A stretch of 35,403 nt of DNA, taken from NCBI RefSeq assembly GCF_004023625.1, contig NZ_RPDJ01000060.1, forward strand, positions 1 through 35,403, written 5' to 3'. A program made the translations under genes and the position numbers. Shown here piece after piece: positions 25,224 to 32,569 of this stretch (position 1 is its first letter; each line of letters begins with the position of its first letter). The notes beneath the pieces are model-generated. The model saw nothing but the letters and a program-made list of their open reading frames with translations. It did not search any database and had not been told where the DNA came from. Source of the stretch: Streptomyces cavernae (GTDB taxonomy: Bacteria > Actinomycetota > Actinomycetes > Streptomycetales > Streptomycetaceae).

Positions 25224-26102
25224 TCAGCCCTTCTCCGACCCGGCGAGCAGCCCGGTGCGCAGGAAGCGCTGGGCCAGTACGAAACCGATCAGCAGGGGCG
25301 CGCAGGCCACCAGCCCGGCGAGCGCGGCCTCCGGCTGGTGGATGTCCAGGTCGGCGAAGCCGCTGGAGTTGTTGACGGCGCCGGTGGACTGCAGCAGGGA
25401 CATGAGCCCGAGTTGGAGGGTGAACGTGCGGTCGTCGGAGAGCATCACGAACGGCAGGAAGAAGTCCGTCCAGCAACGCACGAACCCGAAGAAGGCGATC
25501 AGCGCGATCGCGGGACGGGCCAGTGGCAGGCCCACCGACCAGAACAGCCTGAGTTCGCTCGCCCCGTCGACACGTCCGGCGTCCAGCAGGCTGTCGGGCA
25601 GGTTCGCCTGGAAGTGCAGGAACGCGAGGTAGACGCCGAACGGGTAGAAGGACAGCGGCAGGATCACCGCCCACACCGTGCCCGTGAGGCCCACCGCCGA
25701 CATCTCGAGGTAGAGGGGCAGCACCAGCGCGGCCGGCGGGAGGATCATCGTCACGATCGAGAGGGTGAGCAGGGTGCGACGGCCCGCGAAGTCGTGTTTG
25801 GCGAGCGCGTAGCCCGCGGGCACGCACAGCAGGAGGGCGAGGACGACACTGGCGGCCGCGTAGATGACGGAGTTGCCGATCCACAGGGTGATCTCGCCGT
25901 CGTTGTAAGACATCAGGTGCGCCCAGGCGTCAGCCGCGTTGCCCAGTGAACCGAAGCCGAGGGGTGAACCGGTGGTCAGGTCACCGGCGGTACGGGTGGG
26001 CGCGAGGAGCAGCCAGAGGAGCGGCAGTCCGAAGAAGAGCGCGGCGCCGAGGAGGAAGAGGGCGCGGGCGCCGCGCGAGGCAGCGTTCATGGCCTGGCTC
26101 AC
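25224..26102 (-). CDS. carbohydrate ABC transporter permease (MalG/GanQ class)
   Basis: A 292-residue inner-membrane permease with about six transmembrane helices. The cytoplasmic EAA-type loop reads DSLLDAGRVDGASELRLFW, followed by GLPLARPAIA, the docking site for the ATPase. The GTG start at 26102 overlaps the stop of the partner permease by 4 bp; an ATG at 26090 is the alternative. It pairs with the 314-residue permease and the solute-binding lipoprotein. No ATPase gene is present, as is normal for Streptomyces sugar importers, which share MsiK. Confidence 0.94.
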   Translation of the reverse strand: MSQAMNAASRGARALFLLGAALFFGLPLLWLLLAPTRTAGDLTTGSPLGFGSLGNAADAWAHLMSYNDGEITLWIGNSVIYAAASVVLALLLCVPAGYALAKHDFAGRRTLLTLSIVTMILPPAALVLPLYLEMSAVGLTGTVWAVILPLSFYPFGVYLAFLHFQANLPDSLLDAGRVDGASELRLFWSVGLPLARPAIALIAFFGFVRCWTDFFLPFVMLSDDRTFTLQLGLMSLLQSTGAVNNSSGFADLDIHQPEAALAGLVACAPLLIGFVLAQRFLRTGLLAGSEKG

Positions 26103-27043
26103 CGGGCTTCCGTCGGGTCCGTGGCGTACATACGGGTGCGGGCGATCACGATCCAGGCGGCCAGCAGTCCGACCGCGAGCATGGCCAGCGACAGCGCGGC
26201 GGCCTTGCCGAAGTCGCCGTCCTGGGTGGCGTAGACGTAGGCGAGCTGGTTGACGGACCAGGTGGGGCTGATCTGGCCGGGGGCGCCGGTCGACAGCACG
26301 GTCGGCTCGACGAAGACCTGGCTGCCGGAGGCGAAGCTGGAGATCAGCACGAAGGCCACGTATGTGCGGACCATGGGCAGTTTGATGTGCCACATGGTCC
26401 GCCAGGCCGAGGCTCCGTCGACCTGGGCCGCCTCCAGGACGTCCTTGGGGAGCGCGTTGAGCGCCCCGTACAGGACGACGATCCAGCCGCCCGCGTGCAC
26501 GGCGACGCCCATCACGGCGAGGACCGCGATCAGGCTGCCGCCGGAGAGCGCGTCCGTGGCGTTCTCGACGTCCAGCAGCCTCAGCAGCGGTCCGAACGGG
26601 CTGCTGTCCGGGCTGACCATGAACAGCCACAGCAGGGCCGCCGCGGAGCCGGTGACCGCCCCCGGCAGGTAGTAGACGAGCTGGAGCGCGCCCGTCGCCC
26701 TGCCCGGGCGGGCATGCAGGGTGAACGCGAGCGAGAGGACGGTCAGCAGCAGGACGGGCAGCCAGATCAGCAGGTAGGTGGTGACGTTCTGGGCGGCCTC
26801 GCCGAGCCGGTAGTCGTCGAGGACGGCCGTCCAGTTGCGCCCGCCGGCGAAGGAGCCGTCGTGGACGAAGGACGTCCACAGGGCGTATCCCGCGGGTGCC
26901 AGCCCGAAGACCGCGAGGAAGGCGGCGTACGGCCCGGCGAGGAACCAGACGGCGGCGCCGCGGCCCCTGTGCCGGGGGCGGCGGGGCTGGGCCCGCGGCA
27001 CGGGTTCGGCCGCGGGCGGGCGGGTCGGGGTCAGCGTCCTCAT
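26099..27043 (-). CDS. carbohydrate ABC transporter permease (MalF/UgpA class)
   Basis: A 314-residue permease. A basic, Pro/Arg-rich N-terminus of about 30 residues precedes the first transmembrane helix. The EAA-type loop is KDVLEAAQVDGASAWRTMW followed by IKLPMVRT. The ATG at 27043 overlaps the stop of the solute-binding protein gene by 4 bp (ATGA). The open frame upstream of it is the shadow of that gene. It forms the heterodimeric channel with the next permease. Confidence 0.94.
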   Translation of the reverse strand: MRTLTPTRPPAAEPVPRAQPRRPRHRGRGAAVWFLAGPYAAFLAVFGLAPAGYALWTSFVHDGSFAGGRNWTAVLDDYRLGEAAQNVTTYLLIWLPVLLLTVLSLAFTLHARPGRATGALQLVYYLPGAVTGSAAALLWLFMVSPDSSPFGPLLRLLDVENATDALSGGSLIAVLAVMGVAVHAGGWIVVLYGALNALPKDVLEAAQVDGASAWRTMWHIKLPMVRTYVAFVLISSFASGSQVFVEPTVLSTGAPGQISPTWSVNQLAYVYATQDGDFGKAAALSLAMLAVGLLAAWIVIARTRMYATDPTEAR

Positions 27044-28338
27044 TCGACCGTGTACTCGCCGGTCTTGGCCGCCGCGTCCAGCTTCTCCTGCCAACTCGCC
27101 AGTGCCTTCTCGAGGTTTCCGCCGGAGTCGGCCGCCTTGCCGACGGTGTCGTTGAAGCTGGTCTGCCAGTCGGCCTCGAAGCGGACGGCGCCGAAGCCGG
27201 GGCGCAGCGCGTTCGCGGCCTCGCTCAGCGCGGGCATCGGGTCGGAGGCGTAGTAGGGGTCCTCGGACTTGGCCTCGCCCCATTTCTCCGCGGCTGCCGT
27301 GAAGGCGGGGTAAGTGGGTTGCTTCGCCTGGAGGTTGACGTCGGTGGTCATCCAGCGCACCAGGTCCGCGGCCGCCTCGGTGCGGTCGCCGGCGTGCGCC
27401 GAGACGAGGAAGGCGCCGCCGCCGACCTGTCCCGCGTAGGACTTCGTCTCGCCGGGCCAGGTGGGCATGGGGGCGGCGGCGATCCGACCCTTGGGGATCT
27501 TGAAGGCGGGTCCGAACATGAAGTCGCCGAACCAGGCGGGGCCCGGCAGCATCAGGATCTTGTCGTCCGCGCCGAGCTTGGCGAAGGCGGGGTCGGTGGG
27601 CACGACGGTGGTGACGGCCTTCTCCTCGGCCATCGGCTGGAGCAGGCCGGCGACCCGGGTGCAGCTCGCCTGGGTGAGGTCGATGTGGACCTTTGTGAGG
27701 CTGAGCGTGTCCCGGGTGGGGCAGCCGCTGCTGCCGAAGTAGGTGCCGGCGCCGTACTTGCCGTTGATCGCGCCCACGATCGTGCCGGGGTGGTCCTTGG
27801 CCGCCTTCAGCCCGGTCTGCTGGTACTCGGCCCAGGTCTTCGGGACCTGGTAGCCGTACTTCTTCATCAGCGAGGCGTCGTACCAGAGCACGGTGGGGGC
27901 GATGTCGTTGCGCAGGCAGTACGTCTTGCCGCCGAAGGTGCAGGTGTCCAGGGAGCCGGGGGCGAAGCCGTCACGGACGGACTTCGGTACGAGGTCGTCG
28001 AGCGGGGCCGCGTAGCCGAACTTGTCGCTCGCGAGCGTGGCGGCCTCCGCGGGGTTGGTGAGGAAGACGACGTCGGGCCAGCCGCTCTTGGTGCGGTTGG
28101 CGAGCGAGACCTTGGTGGGGACGTAGCCCGCCTCTGGCGGGATGGTGACGACCCGGATCTTCTGATCGGGGTGTGCCTTCTTGTACTGCTGGGCCGCCGG
28201 TGTGCGGGTGTTGTCCACCCAGACCAGTAACTCGCCCTTGCCGTCGCCCGACTTTCCGCTGCCGCCGCCGGTGCCTCCGCAGCCGGAGAGCACGAGCGCC
28301 GCGACGGCGGCCAGGTAAGCGGCGCGCCATCTCTTCAT
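27040..28338 (-). CDS. sugar ABC transporter solute-binding lipoprotein
   Basis: A 432-residue family 1 extracellular solute-binding protein. The lipobox LVLSGC at residues 15-20 follows MKRWRAAY, then a Gly/Ser/Lys linker. The mature part begins GELLVWVDNTRTPAAQQY and contains the WYDASLMKKYGY and PKTWAEYQQTGLKAAKD segments typical of oligosaccharide binders. Four cysteines (in DTCTFGGKTYC, SSGCPTR and QASCTRV) may form extracellular disulfides, which is less usual for the family. Residue L37 is a TTA codon (28228-28230), so synthesis may need the bldA tRNA. The ATG at 28338 follows AAAGGGTGG. First gene of the operon, directly downstream of the LacI operator cluster. Confidence 0.94.
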   Translation of the reverse strand: MKRWRAAYLAAVAALVLSGCGGTGGGSGKSGDGKGELLVWVDNTRTPAAQQYKKAHPDQKIRVVTIPPEAGYVPTKVSLANRTKSGWPDVVFLTNPAEAATLASDKFGYAAPLDDLVPKSVRDGFAPGSLDTCTFGGKTYCLRNDIAPTVLWYDASLMKKYGYQVPKTWAEYQQTGLKAAKDHPGTIVGAINGKYGAGTYFGSSGCPTRDTLSLTKVHIDLTQASCTRVAGLLQPMAEEKAVTTVVPTDPAFAKLGADDKILMLPGPAWFGDFMFGPAFKIPKGRIAAAPMPTWPGETKSYAGQVGGGAFLVSAHAGDRTEAAADLVRWMTTDVNLQAKQPTYPAFTAAAEKWGEAKSEDPYYASDPMPALSEAANALRPGFGAVRFEADWQTSFNDTVGKAADSGGNLEKALASWQEKLDAAAKTGEYTVE

Positions 28339-28371
28339 CGAGGGACCACCCTTTACTCCCGGGGAGCTCGG

Positions 28372-28422
28372 TTGCGATAGTCGGTTGCGACAGTGGTTTG
28401 CGATACATTTCGCAACTTGCGA
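28372..28422. promoter_or_regulatory. TTGCGA operator cluster between the sugar operon and lacI
   Basis: TTGCGA occurs at 28372, 28385 and 28398, exactly 13 bp apart, and again at 28417. The inverted copy TCGCAA at 28410-28415 makes two overlapping palindromes: TTGCGA-N6-TCGCAA (28398-28415) and TCGCAA-C-TTGCGA (28410-28422). It lies in the 113-bp gap between two divergent starts. LacI dimers bind palindromes, so this is the probable operator for both directions. The role of the extra direct half-sites is inferred. Confidence 0.8.
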
Positions 28423-28451
28423 CCGCCCCGGAAACGTAGGAGATTCATCCG

Positions 28452-29501
28452 ATGACGTCAACGGTTCGGACAGGATCCGGTTCGGGAAGGCGGCGCACTC
28501 TTGCCGAAATTGCCGGGCAGGCTGGAGTTTCTGTCTCCACCGTCTCCAAGGTGCTGCACGACAGATCCGATGTATCGGCGGAAACGCGGGCGAAGGTGCA
28601 GCGCCTGCTGGAACAGCACGGCTACCTTGCGAAGCACCGTCCGACGGCCACCGCGGCCCCGCCCGGCGGGCTGATCGACTTCGTCATCAACGAACTCGAC
28701 AGCCCCTGGGCGGTGGAACTGATCCGGGGCGCGGAGGACGTGCTGCACGAGGCCGGCATGGGACTGGTGGTCTCGGCCACGCACGGCCGGACCCGGCGCG
28801 CCCGGCAGTGGCTGGACTCGCTGGCCACCCGCTCCACGCGCGGTGCGATCCTCGTCGTGCCCGAACTGACGCCTGAGCAGCACGAGGAGCTCGGCCGGCT
28901 CGGTATCCCGTACGCGCTGGTGGCGCCGATCGACGAGCCCGCGCCGGGGACGCCGTGGGTGGGGGCCACCAACTGGCCCGGCGGCCTCGCCGCCACTCGC
29001 CACCTCATCGAACTGGGCCACCGCCGGATCGCGATCATCAGCGGCCCGGAACGCCGCCTCACCTCACGGGCGCGGGTCGACGGCTATCGCTCGGCGCTGG
29101 CCGAGGCCGGACTCCCCTTCGACCCGGCCCTCGTCCGCTACGGCGACTTCACCCACGGCCTGGCGCACCGGCACGCCCTGGAACTGCTGGCGTTGCCCGA
29201 GCGCCCGACGGCGGTCTTCGCGGGCAGCGACCACCAGGCGCTGGGCACCTACCGGGCGGCGGCGGAACTCGGTCTGCGGATCCCGGCCGACGTCAGCGTG
29301 GTCGGCTTCGACGACCTGCCGTTCGCGGACTGGGTGACCCCGCGGCTGACGACGGTCCGCACCCCCCTGGCGGACATGACCGCGCTGGCGGCGCGGATGG
29401 TGCTGCGGCTGCTGGCCGGGGAACAGCCGGAGACGACCCGGGTGGAGGTGGCCACGGAACTTGTGGTGCGGGAGAGCAGCGCACCCGTGCGCGCGGAGTG
29501 A
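28452..29501 (+). CDS. LacI family regulator of the beta-helix/DUF2264 sugar operon
   Basis: A 349-residue LacI/GalR regulator. The helix-turn-helix and hinge occupy about residues 14-62 (RTLAEIAGQAGVSVSTVSKV, then LHDRSDVSAETRAKVQRLL). The periplasmic-binding-protein-like sensor follows, with HLIELGHRRIAIISGP, AVFAGSDHQALGTY and VSVVGFDDLPFADWVTPRLT. The ATG at 28452 follows TAGGAGA. Divergence from the solute-binding protein gene and the palindrome cluster between them argue that it is the local repressor, released by an imported sugar. The sugar cannot be deduced. Confidence 0.93.
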   Translation: MTSTVRTGSGSGRRRTLAEIAGQAGVSVSTVSKVLHDRSDVSAETRAKVQRLLEQHGYLAKHRPTATAAPPGGLIDFVINELDSPWAVELIRGAEDVLHEAGMGLVVSATHGRTRRARQWLDSLATRSTRGAILVVPELTPEQHEELGRLGIPYALVAPIDEPAPGTPWVGATNWPGGLAATRHLIELGHRRIAIISGPERRLTSRARVDGYRSALAEAGLPFDPALVRYGDFTHGLAHRHALELLALPERPTAVFAGSDHQALGTYRAAAELGLRIPADVSVVGFDDLPFADWVTPRLTTVRTPLADMTALAARMVLRLLAGEQPETTRVEVATELVVRESSAPVRAE

Positions 29502-29851
29502 CGCGGCGACTCGCGATCGGCACGTCGTCGCAGGAACACACCCTTGGCCTGGCGGCCCCCGCCTCAGCCATGAAGGGGCACGGGCCGCCATCCCCGTCGC
29601 GCCCGCACCCCGCCGGCCTCCTCCGCCTCGGCCATGCAGCACGTGCCACATCCCCAGCCAGACCTGCGCTCCGCCGACCCACACCTCAGCCACGAAACAC
29701 GAACCGAAATGAGTACGGCGGAGCTCAGCCCGTGCACGACCGCCCGTCCTCCCGGGCCGCCGCACCACCCCGCAAGGGTGCACTCCCGGTGCAGGCCGGC
29801 GGCCCAGGTACTGTCGTCGCAGACGAGGGGGCCGCGGAGGCGGTCGGCCTC

Positions 29852-29885
29852 GTGGACAGCTGACAGCACCGGTGGACAGCTGACA
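29852..29885 (+). promoter_or_regulatory. 14-bp direct repeat upstream of the second lacI gene
   Basis: GTGGACAGCTGACA occurs twice, at 29852-29865 and 29872-29885, exactly 20 bp apart. Each copy has a CAGCTG palindrome at its core. The pair ends 68 nt before the start at 29954, a plausible operator or activator position. The rest of the 452-nt gap (29502-29953) shows no convincing gene. Confidence 0.55.
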
Positions 29886-29953
29886 TGCCGAGGGTGGCGT
29901 GACGTGGGTTCGAGGAGCCCGCCCGCGCCACGACGACCGAGGGGATATTGACC

Positions 29954-30970
29954 ATGCCTGTGGCCCGCCGTCCCACGCTCAGCGATGTGGCGCAGGAGGT
30001 CGGCGTCAGCGCCAAGACGGTGTCGCGGGTGCTCAACGAGGACGGTCCGGTCTCCGCCGAGACCCGTGAGCGGGTGCTGGAGGCCGTCAAGCGACTCGGG
30101 TTCCGCCCCAATCTGATGGCCCGTCATATGCGGCTGGGTATGAGCGACACGGCCATCGGGCTGATCGTGCCGGACATGAGCAACCCGTTCTTCGCCACGG
30201 TGGTGAGCGGGATCGAGTCGGTCACCCACGGCCGGGGCCTCACCCTGCTCGTCGGTTCGTCGGCCCAGGACGCCGACCGGGAACGCTCCCTGGTCGGCAC
30301 GTTCCTGGCCCGCCGCGTCAGCGCCCTGCTGATGGCGCCGACCCCGAAGGCCGACCACGGCTACCTCAAGGCCGAACGCTCAGCCGGGCTGCCGGTGGTC
30401 TTCCTGGACCGCCCCGGAACGGCCCTGACCGCGGACAGCGTGCTCAGTTCCAACCGGAGGGGCGCGGGCGAGGGCACCGCGCACCTGATCCGGCACGGCC
30501 ACCGCAGGATCGGCTTCGTCGGAGCCGCCCCCGCCGCCCCCTACACCCGCCGGATGCGTCTGCAGGGCTACCGTGACGCCCTCGCGGAGGCCGGTCTGCG
30601 CTACGACAAGGCGCTGGTGGTGGGCGGCCAGGACGTGCAGGACGCCGCCGACGCGACCGAGCGTCTGCTGGCCCTCGCGGATCCGCCGACCGCACTGCTC
30701 GCGGCGAACAACTTCTCGTCGATGGGGGCCGTGCTGGGCCTCGCCCGGACCGGCCGCAGGGACGTCGCGCTCGTCGGTTTCGACGACATCCCGCTCGCCG
30801 AGGCCCTGGAACCCGCCCTCACCGTGGTCGCCCAGGACCCGGCGGCGATGGGCGCCGCGGCGGCGACGACGGCACTGGCCCGGCTGGACGGCGACCGGTC
30901 CCGCGCCCGCTCCACGGAGATCCCCACCCGCCTGATCCCGCGCGGCTCGGGCGAACTGCGGCCCCGCTGA
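29954..30970 (+). CDS. LacI family transcriptional regulator, target unknown
   Basis: A 338-residue LacI/GalR protein. The helix-turn-helix is RPTLSDVAQEVGVSAKTVSR, followed by VLNEDGPVSAETRERVLEAV. The sensor domain has the usual IGLIVPDMSNPFFATVVSG, HLIRHGHRRIGFVG and VALVGFDDIPLAEALEPALT blocks. The ATG at 29954 follows ACCGAGGGG; an in-frame TTG at 29948 is possible but less well placed. It shares direction with the preceding lacI gene but is separated by 452 nt with its own repeat site, so it is probably transcribed alone. No transporter or enzyme adjoins it, so its regulon lies elsewhere or has been lost. Confidence 0.92.
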   Translation: MPVARRPTLSDVAQEVGVSAKTVSRVLNEDGPVSAETRERVLEAVKRLGFRPNLMARHMRLGMSDTAIGLIVPDMSNPFFATVVSGIESVTHGRGLTLLVGSSAQDADRERSLVGTFLARRVSALLMAPTPKADHGYLKAERSAGLPVVFLDRPGTALTADSVLSSNRRGAGEGTAHLIRHGHRRIGFVGAAPAAPYTRRMRLQGYRDALAEAGLRYDKALVVGGQDVQDAADATERLLALADPPTALLAANNFSSMGAVLGLARTGRRDVALVGFDDIPLAEALEPALTVVAQDPAAMGAAAATTALARLDGDRSRARSTEIPTRLIPRGSGELRPR

Positions 30971-31044
30971 CCGCGCGGCACACCGCTCCGCGCCCTGACC
31001 GCACCCGGGCGGCCGGTCCTGCCGGGCACGCGCGCCACTCCCTG

Positions 31045-31144
31045 TTCGGCAGGGCTTCCGGGGTCGGCGTTCGAGAGGGCTTTCGGCGTCGACGTTCGAC
31101 AGCAGTTCCGAGGTCGGCGTGCGACAGGGCTTCCGGGGTCGGCC
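31045..31144. repeat. 25-bp tandem repeat, four diverged copies
   Basis: Units start at 31045, 31070, 31095 and 31120, each 25 bp, of the form TTCGRCAGGGCTTCCGGGG followed by TCGGCG. Units 1 and 4 are closest; units 2 and 3 carry several substitutions. The array lies between the second lacI gene and the nuclease-like gene. There are no spacers and no gene is supported across it. Confidence 0.9.
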
Positions 31145-31233
31145 GCCGGCCGTACTCTTCTTGTCGTGCGGGCCGCAAGGCGCCTTGTCGTGGGGGGCCG
31201 CGAGGCGCCGCGCCACGGGCGGGAGGGGTGACT

Positions 31234-32016
31234 GTGGGGGATGCCGAGAGAGTTTCGGAGGCTCTGGGGGACGCCTGGTGGCAGGAGATGCTCAAGCAGT
31301 CCGATGACCTCGCCGGGACGGCGGAAGCCCGGGCTCCCGGCGCGCTGGAGCGGCTTGACGCGCTCCTGCGGGCGTGGGCGATCGGTTTCGCCGCGGTGCG
31401 GGGCGACGTTCTCTCCCCGCGCCTCGCAGAGTCCCGGCGGGGACTCGGGGCGGACGAGGCCGCGGGATTCCTGGCAGCTCTGGACGCCGGGATACTGCAC
31501 GTGGACTCCGCCGGGTTCGTGAGGCCGCAGGCCTTCCGGCGCAAGCCCTCCGGGGGCCGGTACGCGCTGTTCAGCCGGAACGGCGCCGGCGTGGCGGTCA
31601 ACCTGGAGTATCTGATCCAGCTGGCCGCCGCGGCCGAACTGATCTCGGTCCACCATGTCGCCGGGCCGGACATCTGCTTCGAGCAGGGAGAGTTCGATGC
31701 CGTGGTCGAGGCCGACGGCGTGCCGACGCTGGTCATGGAGGCCAAGGCCAGGATCCACGGACCTGACGGGCTTCTCGGGCTCCTGGCATCGCTGCTGAGA
31801 CTGAGCGAGGACGGACAGGCTGCGGCCGGACGGAACCATTGGCGCAAGTACAAGGCGCTCCTGGACATCACGGCACGGGGTCCGGTGGTCTTGTGGCTGG
31901 TCGCCGACGGTGCCCGATGGCCGTTCGAGGCGCATGCGGCCGATGCCGGGGTGCGGCTGGTTCCCCGGCCACTGCGCCCTGCGACGAAGGAGTCGCTGCC
32001 GGGCACTTGCGTCTGA
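31234..32016 (+). CDS. unrecognised protein with a PD-(D/E)XK nuclease-like motif
   Basis: A 260-residue protein that I do not recognise as a named family. The N-terminal half (1-110) is helical and may be a separate domain. The C-terminal half carries the pattern of a restriction-endonuclease-like fold: E125 in a helix (VNLEYLIQL), D155 in GEFDAVVEADG, then E169-x-K171 in TLVMEAKARI, followed by a helix with NHWRKYKALLD. The D-x13-ExK spacing and the hydrophobic strand before each are typical of metal-dependent nucleases, but no partner methylase or helicase adjoins. I prefer the GTG at 31234 because GGGAGGGG lies at proper distance; a GTG at 31228 is too close to it. Function unknown; the nuclease idea is inference from motif alone. 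Confidence 0.75.
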   Translation: MGDAERVSEALGDAWWQEMLKQSDDLAGTAEARAPGALERLDALLRAWAIGFAAVRGDVLSPRLAESRRGLGADEAAGFLAALDAGILHVDSAGFVRPQAFRRKPSGGRYALFSRNGAGVAVNLEYLIQLAAAAELISVHHVAGPDICFEQGEFDAVVEADGVPTLVMEAKARIHGPDGLLGLLASLLRLSEDGQAAAGRNHWRKYKALLDITARGPVVLWLVADGARWPFEAHAADAGVRLVPRPLRPATKESLPGTCV

Positions 32017-32317
32017 CGGAAGCCGCCTCGCCCGGCCCTCGCGGCCGTCACGAATGGGCGGGCTTGCGCAGGCGGCAGGTGGAGAGGCTGGTCGGTGTTC
32101 CTGAGATGAGGCAGCATTCGCGACCGGCGAGCCAGCACATGCCCTCGAGTTCGACGCCGCTGCCCAGCACCCCGGGCCGGAGTTCCCTTCGCCGATGATG
32201 GCTCTGCCCCCCAAGCGAGACGGTCTCTCTTGGCATGCGGTCGCCGAAGTCGCCGGGACTACCATGGTCATGCCGCTGAGCTGCGGCGTGAGTTGAGGGA
32301 CATGCCCGGGAGGACTC
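32017..32317. other. intergenic stretch without recognisable gene
   Basis: About 300 bp between the nuclease-like gene and the lacI remnant. A minus-strand frame crosses it but has neither coding-type third positions nor a family match. No hairpin or repeat stood out. Confidence 0.5.
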
Positions 32318-32555
32318 CTGAACAAGGTCACCATCAGGGATGTCGCCGAGCTCGCCCGGGTGTCGCAGTCTTCGGTGTCGAACTACTTCCACAAGCCTCA
32401 CAAGCTCTCCGAGGCCACTCGGGAGCGGATCCGGCAAGCGGTGGAAGCCGGGATTCGTGCCCGATGACGCGGCCCGTATCCTGCGCACCGGGGTCAGTCC
32501 GGTGATCGGTTGTCTCGCGTTCGAACTGGCCAGTGCCACCTACTCAGCGTCCTGA
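32318..32555 (+). pseudogene. frameshifted and truncated LacI regulator remnant
   Basis: The first frame reads NKVTIRDVAELARVSQSSVS and continues to ERIRQAVEAGIRAR, a clear LacI helix-turn-helix, then hits TGA at about 32465. Shifting the frame near 32450 restores the expected continuation GFVPDDAARILRTGVSP and VIGCLAFELASATYS, which ends at the stop at 32553-32555. The sensor domain of about 280 residues is missing. The codon at the expected start is CTG (32318), with GGGAGGA just upstream, so a GTG start may also have mutated. Three separate lesions make this a decayed gene. Confidence 0.88.
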
Positions 32556-32569
32556 GCTGATCCGCGCAG

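Noticed and set aside
25946..28230. Two long plus-strand frames opposite the permease and binding-protein genes
   Set aside because: Both are antisense shadows; the minus-strand frames have clear transporter motifs and coupled starts.
29502..29953. Small genes in the gap between the two lacI genes
   Set aside because: Open frames there lack coding-type third-position bias, ribosome sites and recognisable families.
30601..32334. 577-codon minus-strand frame
   Set aside because: It spans opposite parts of two plus-strand genes and a tandem repeat; its composition is that of an antisense shadow.
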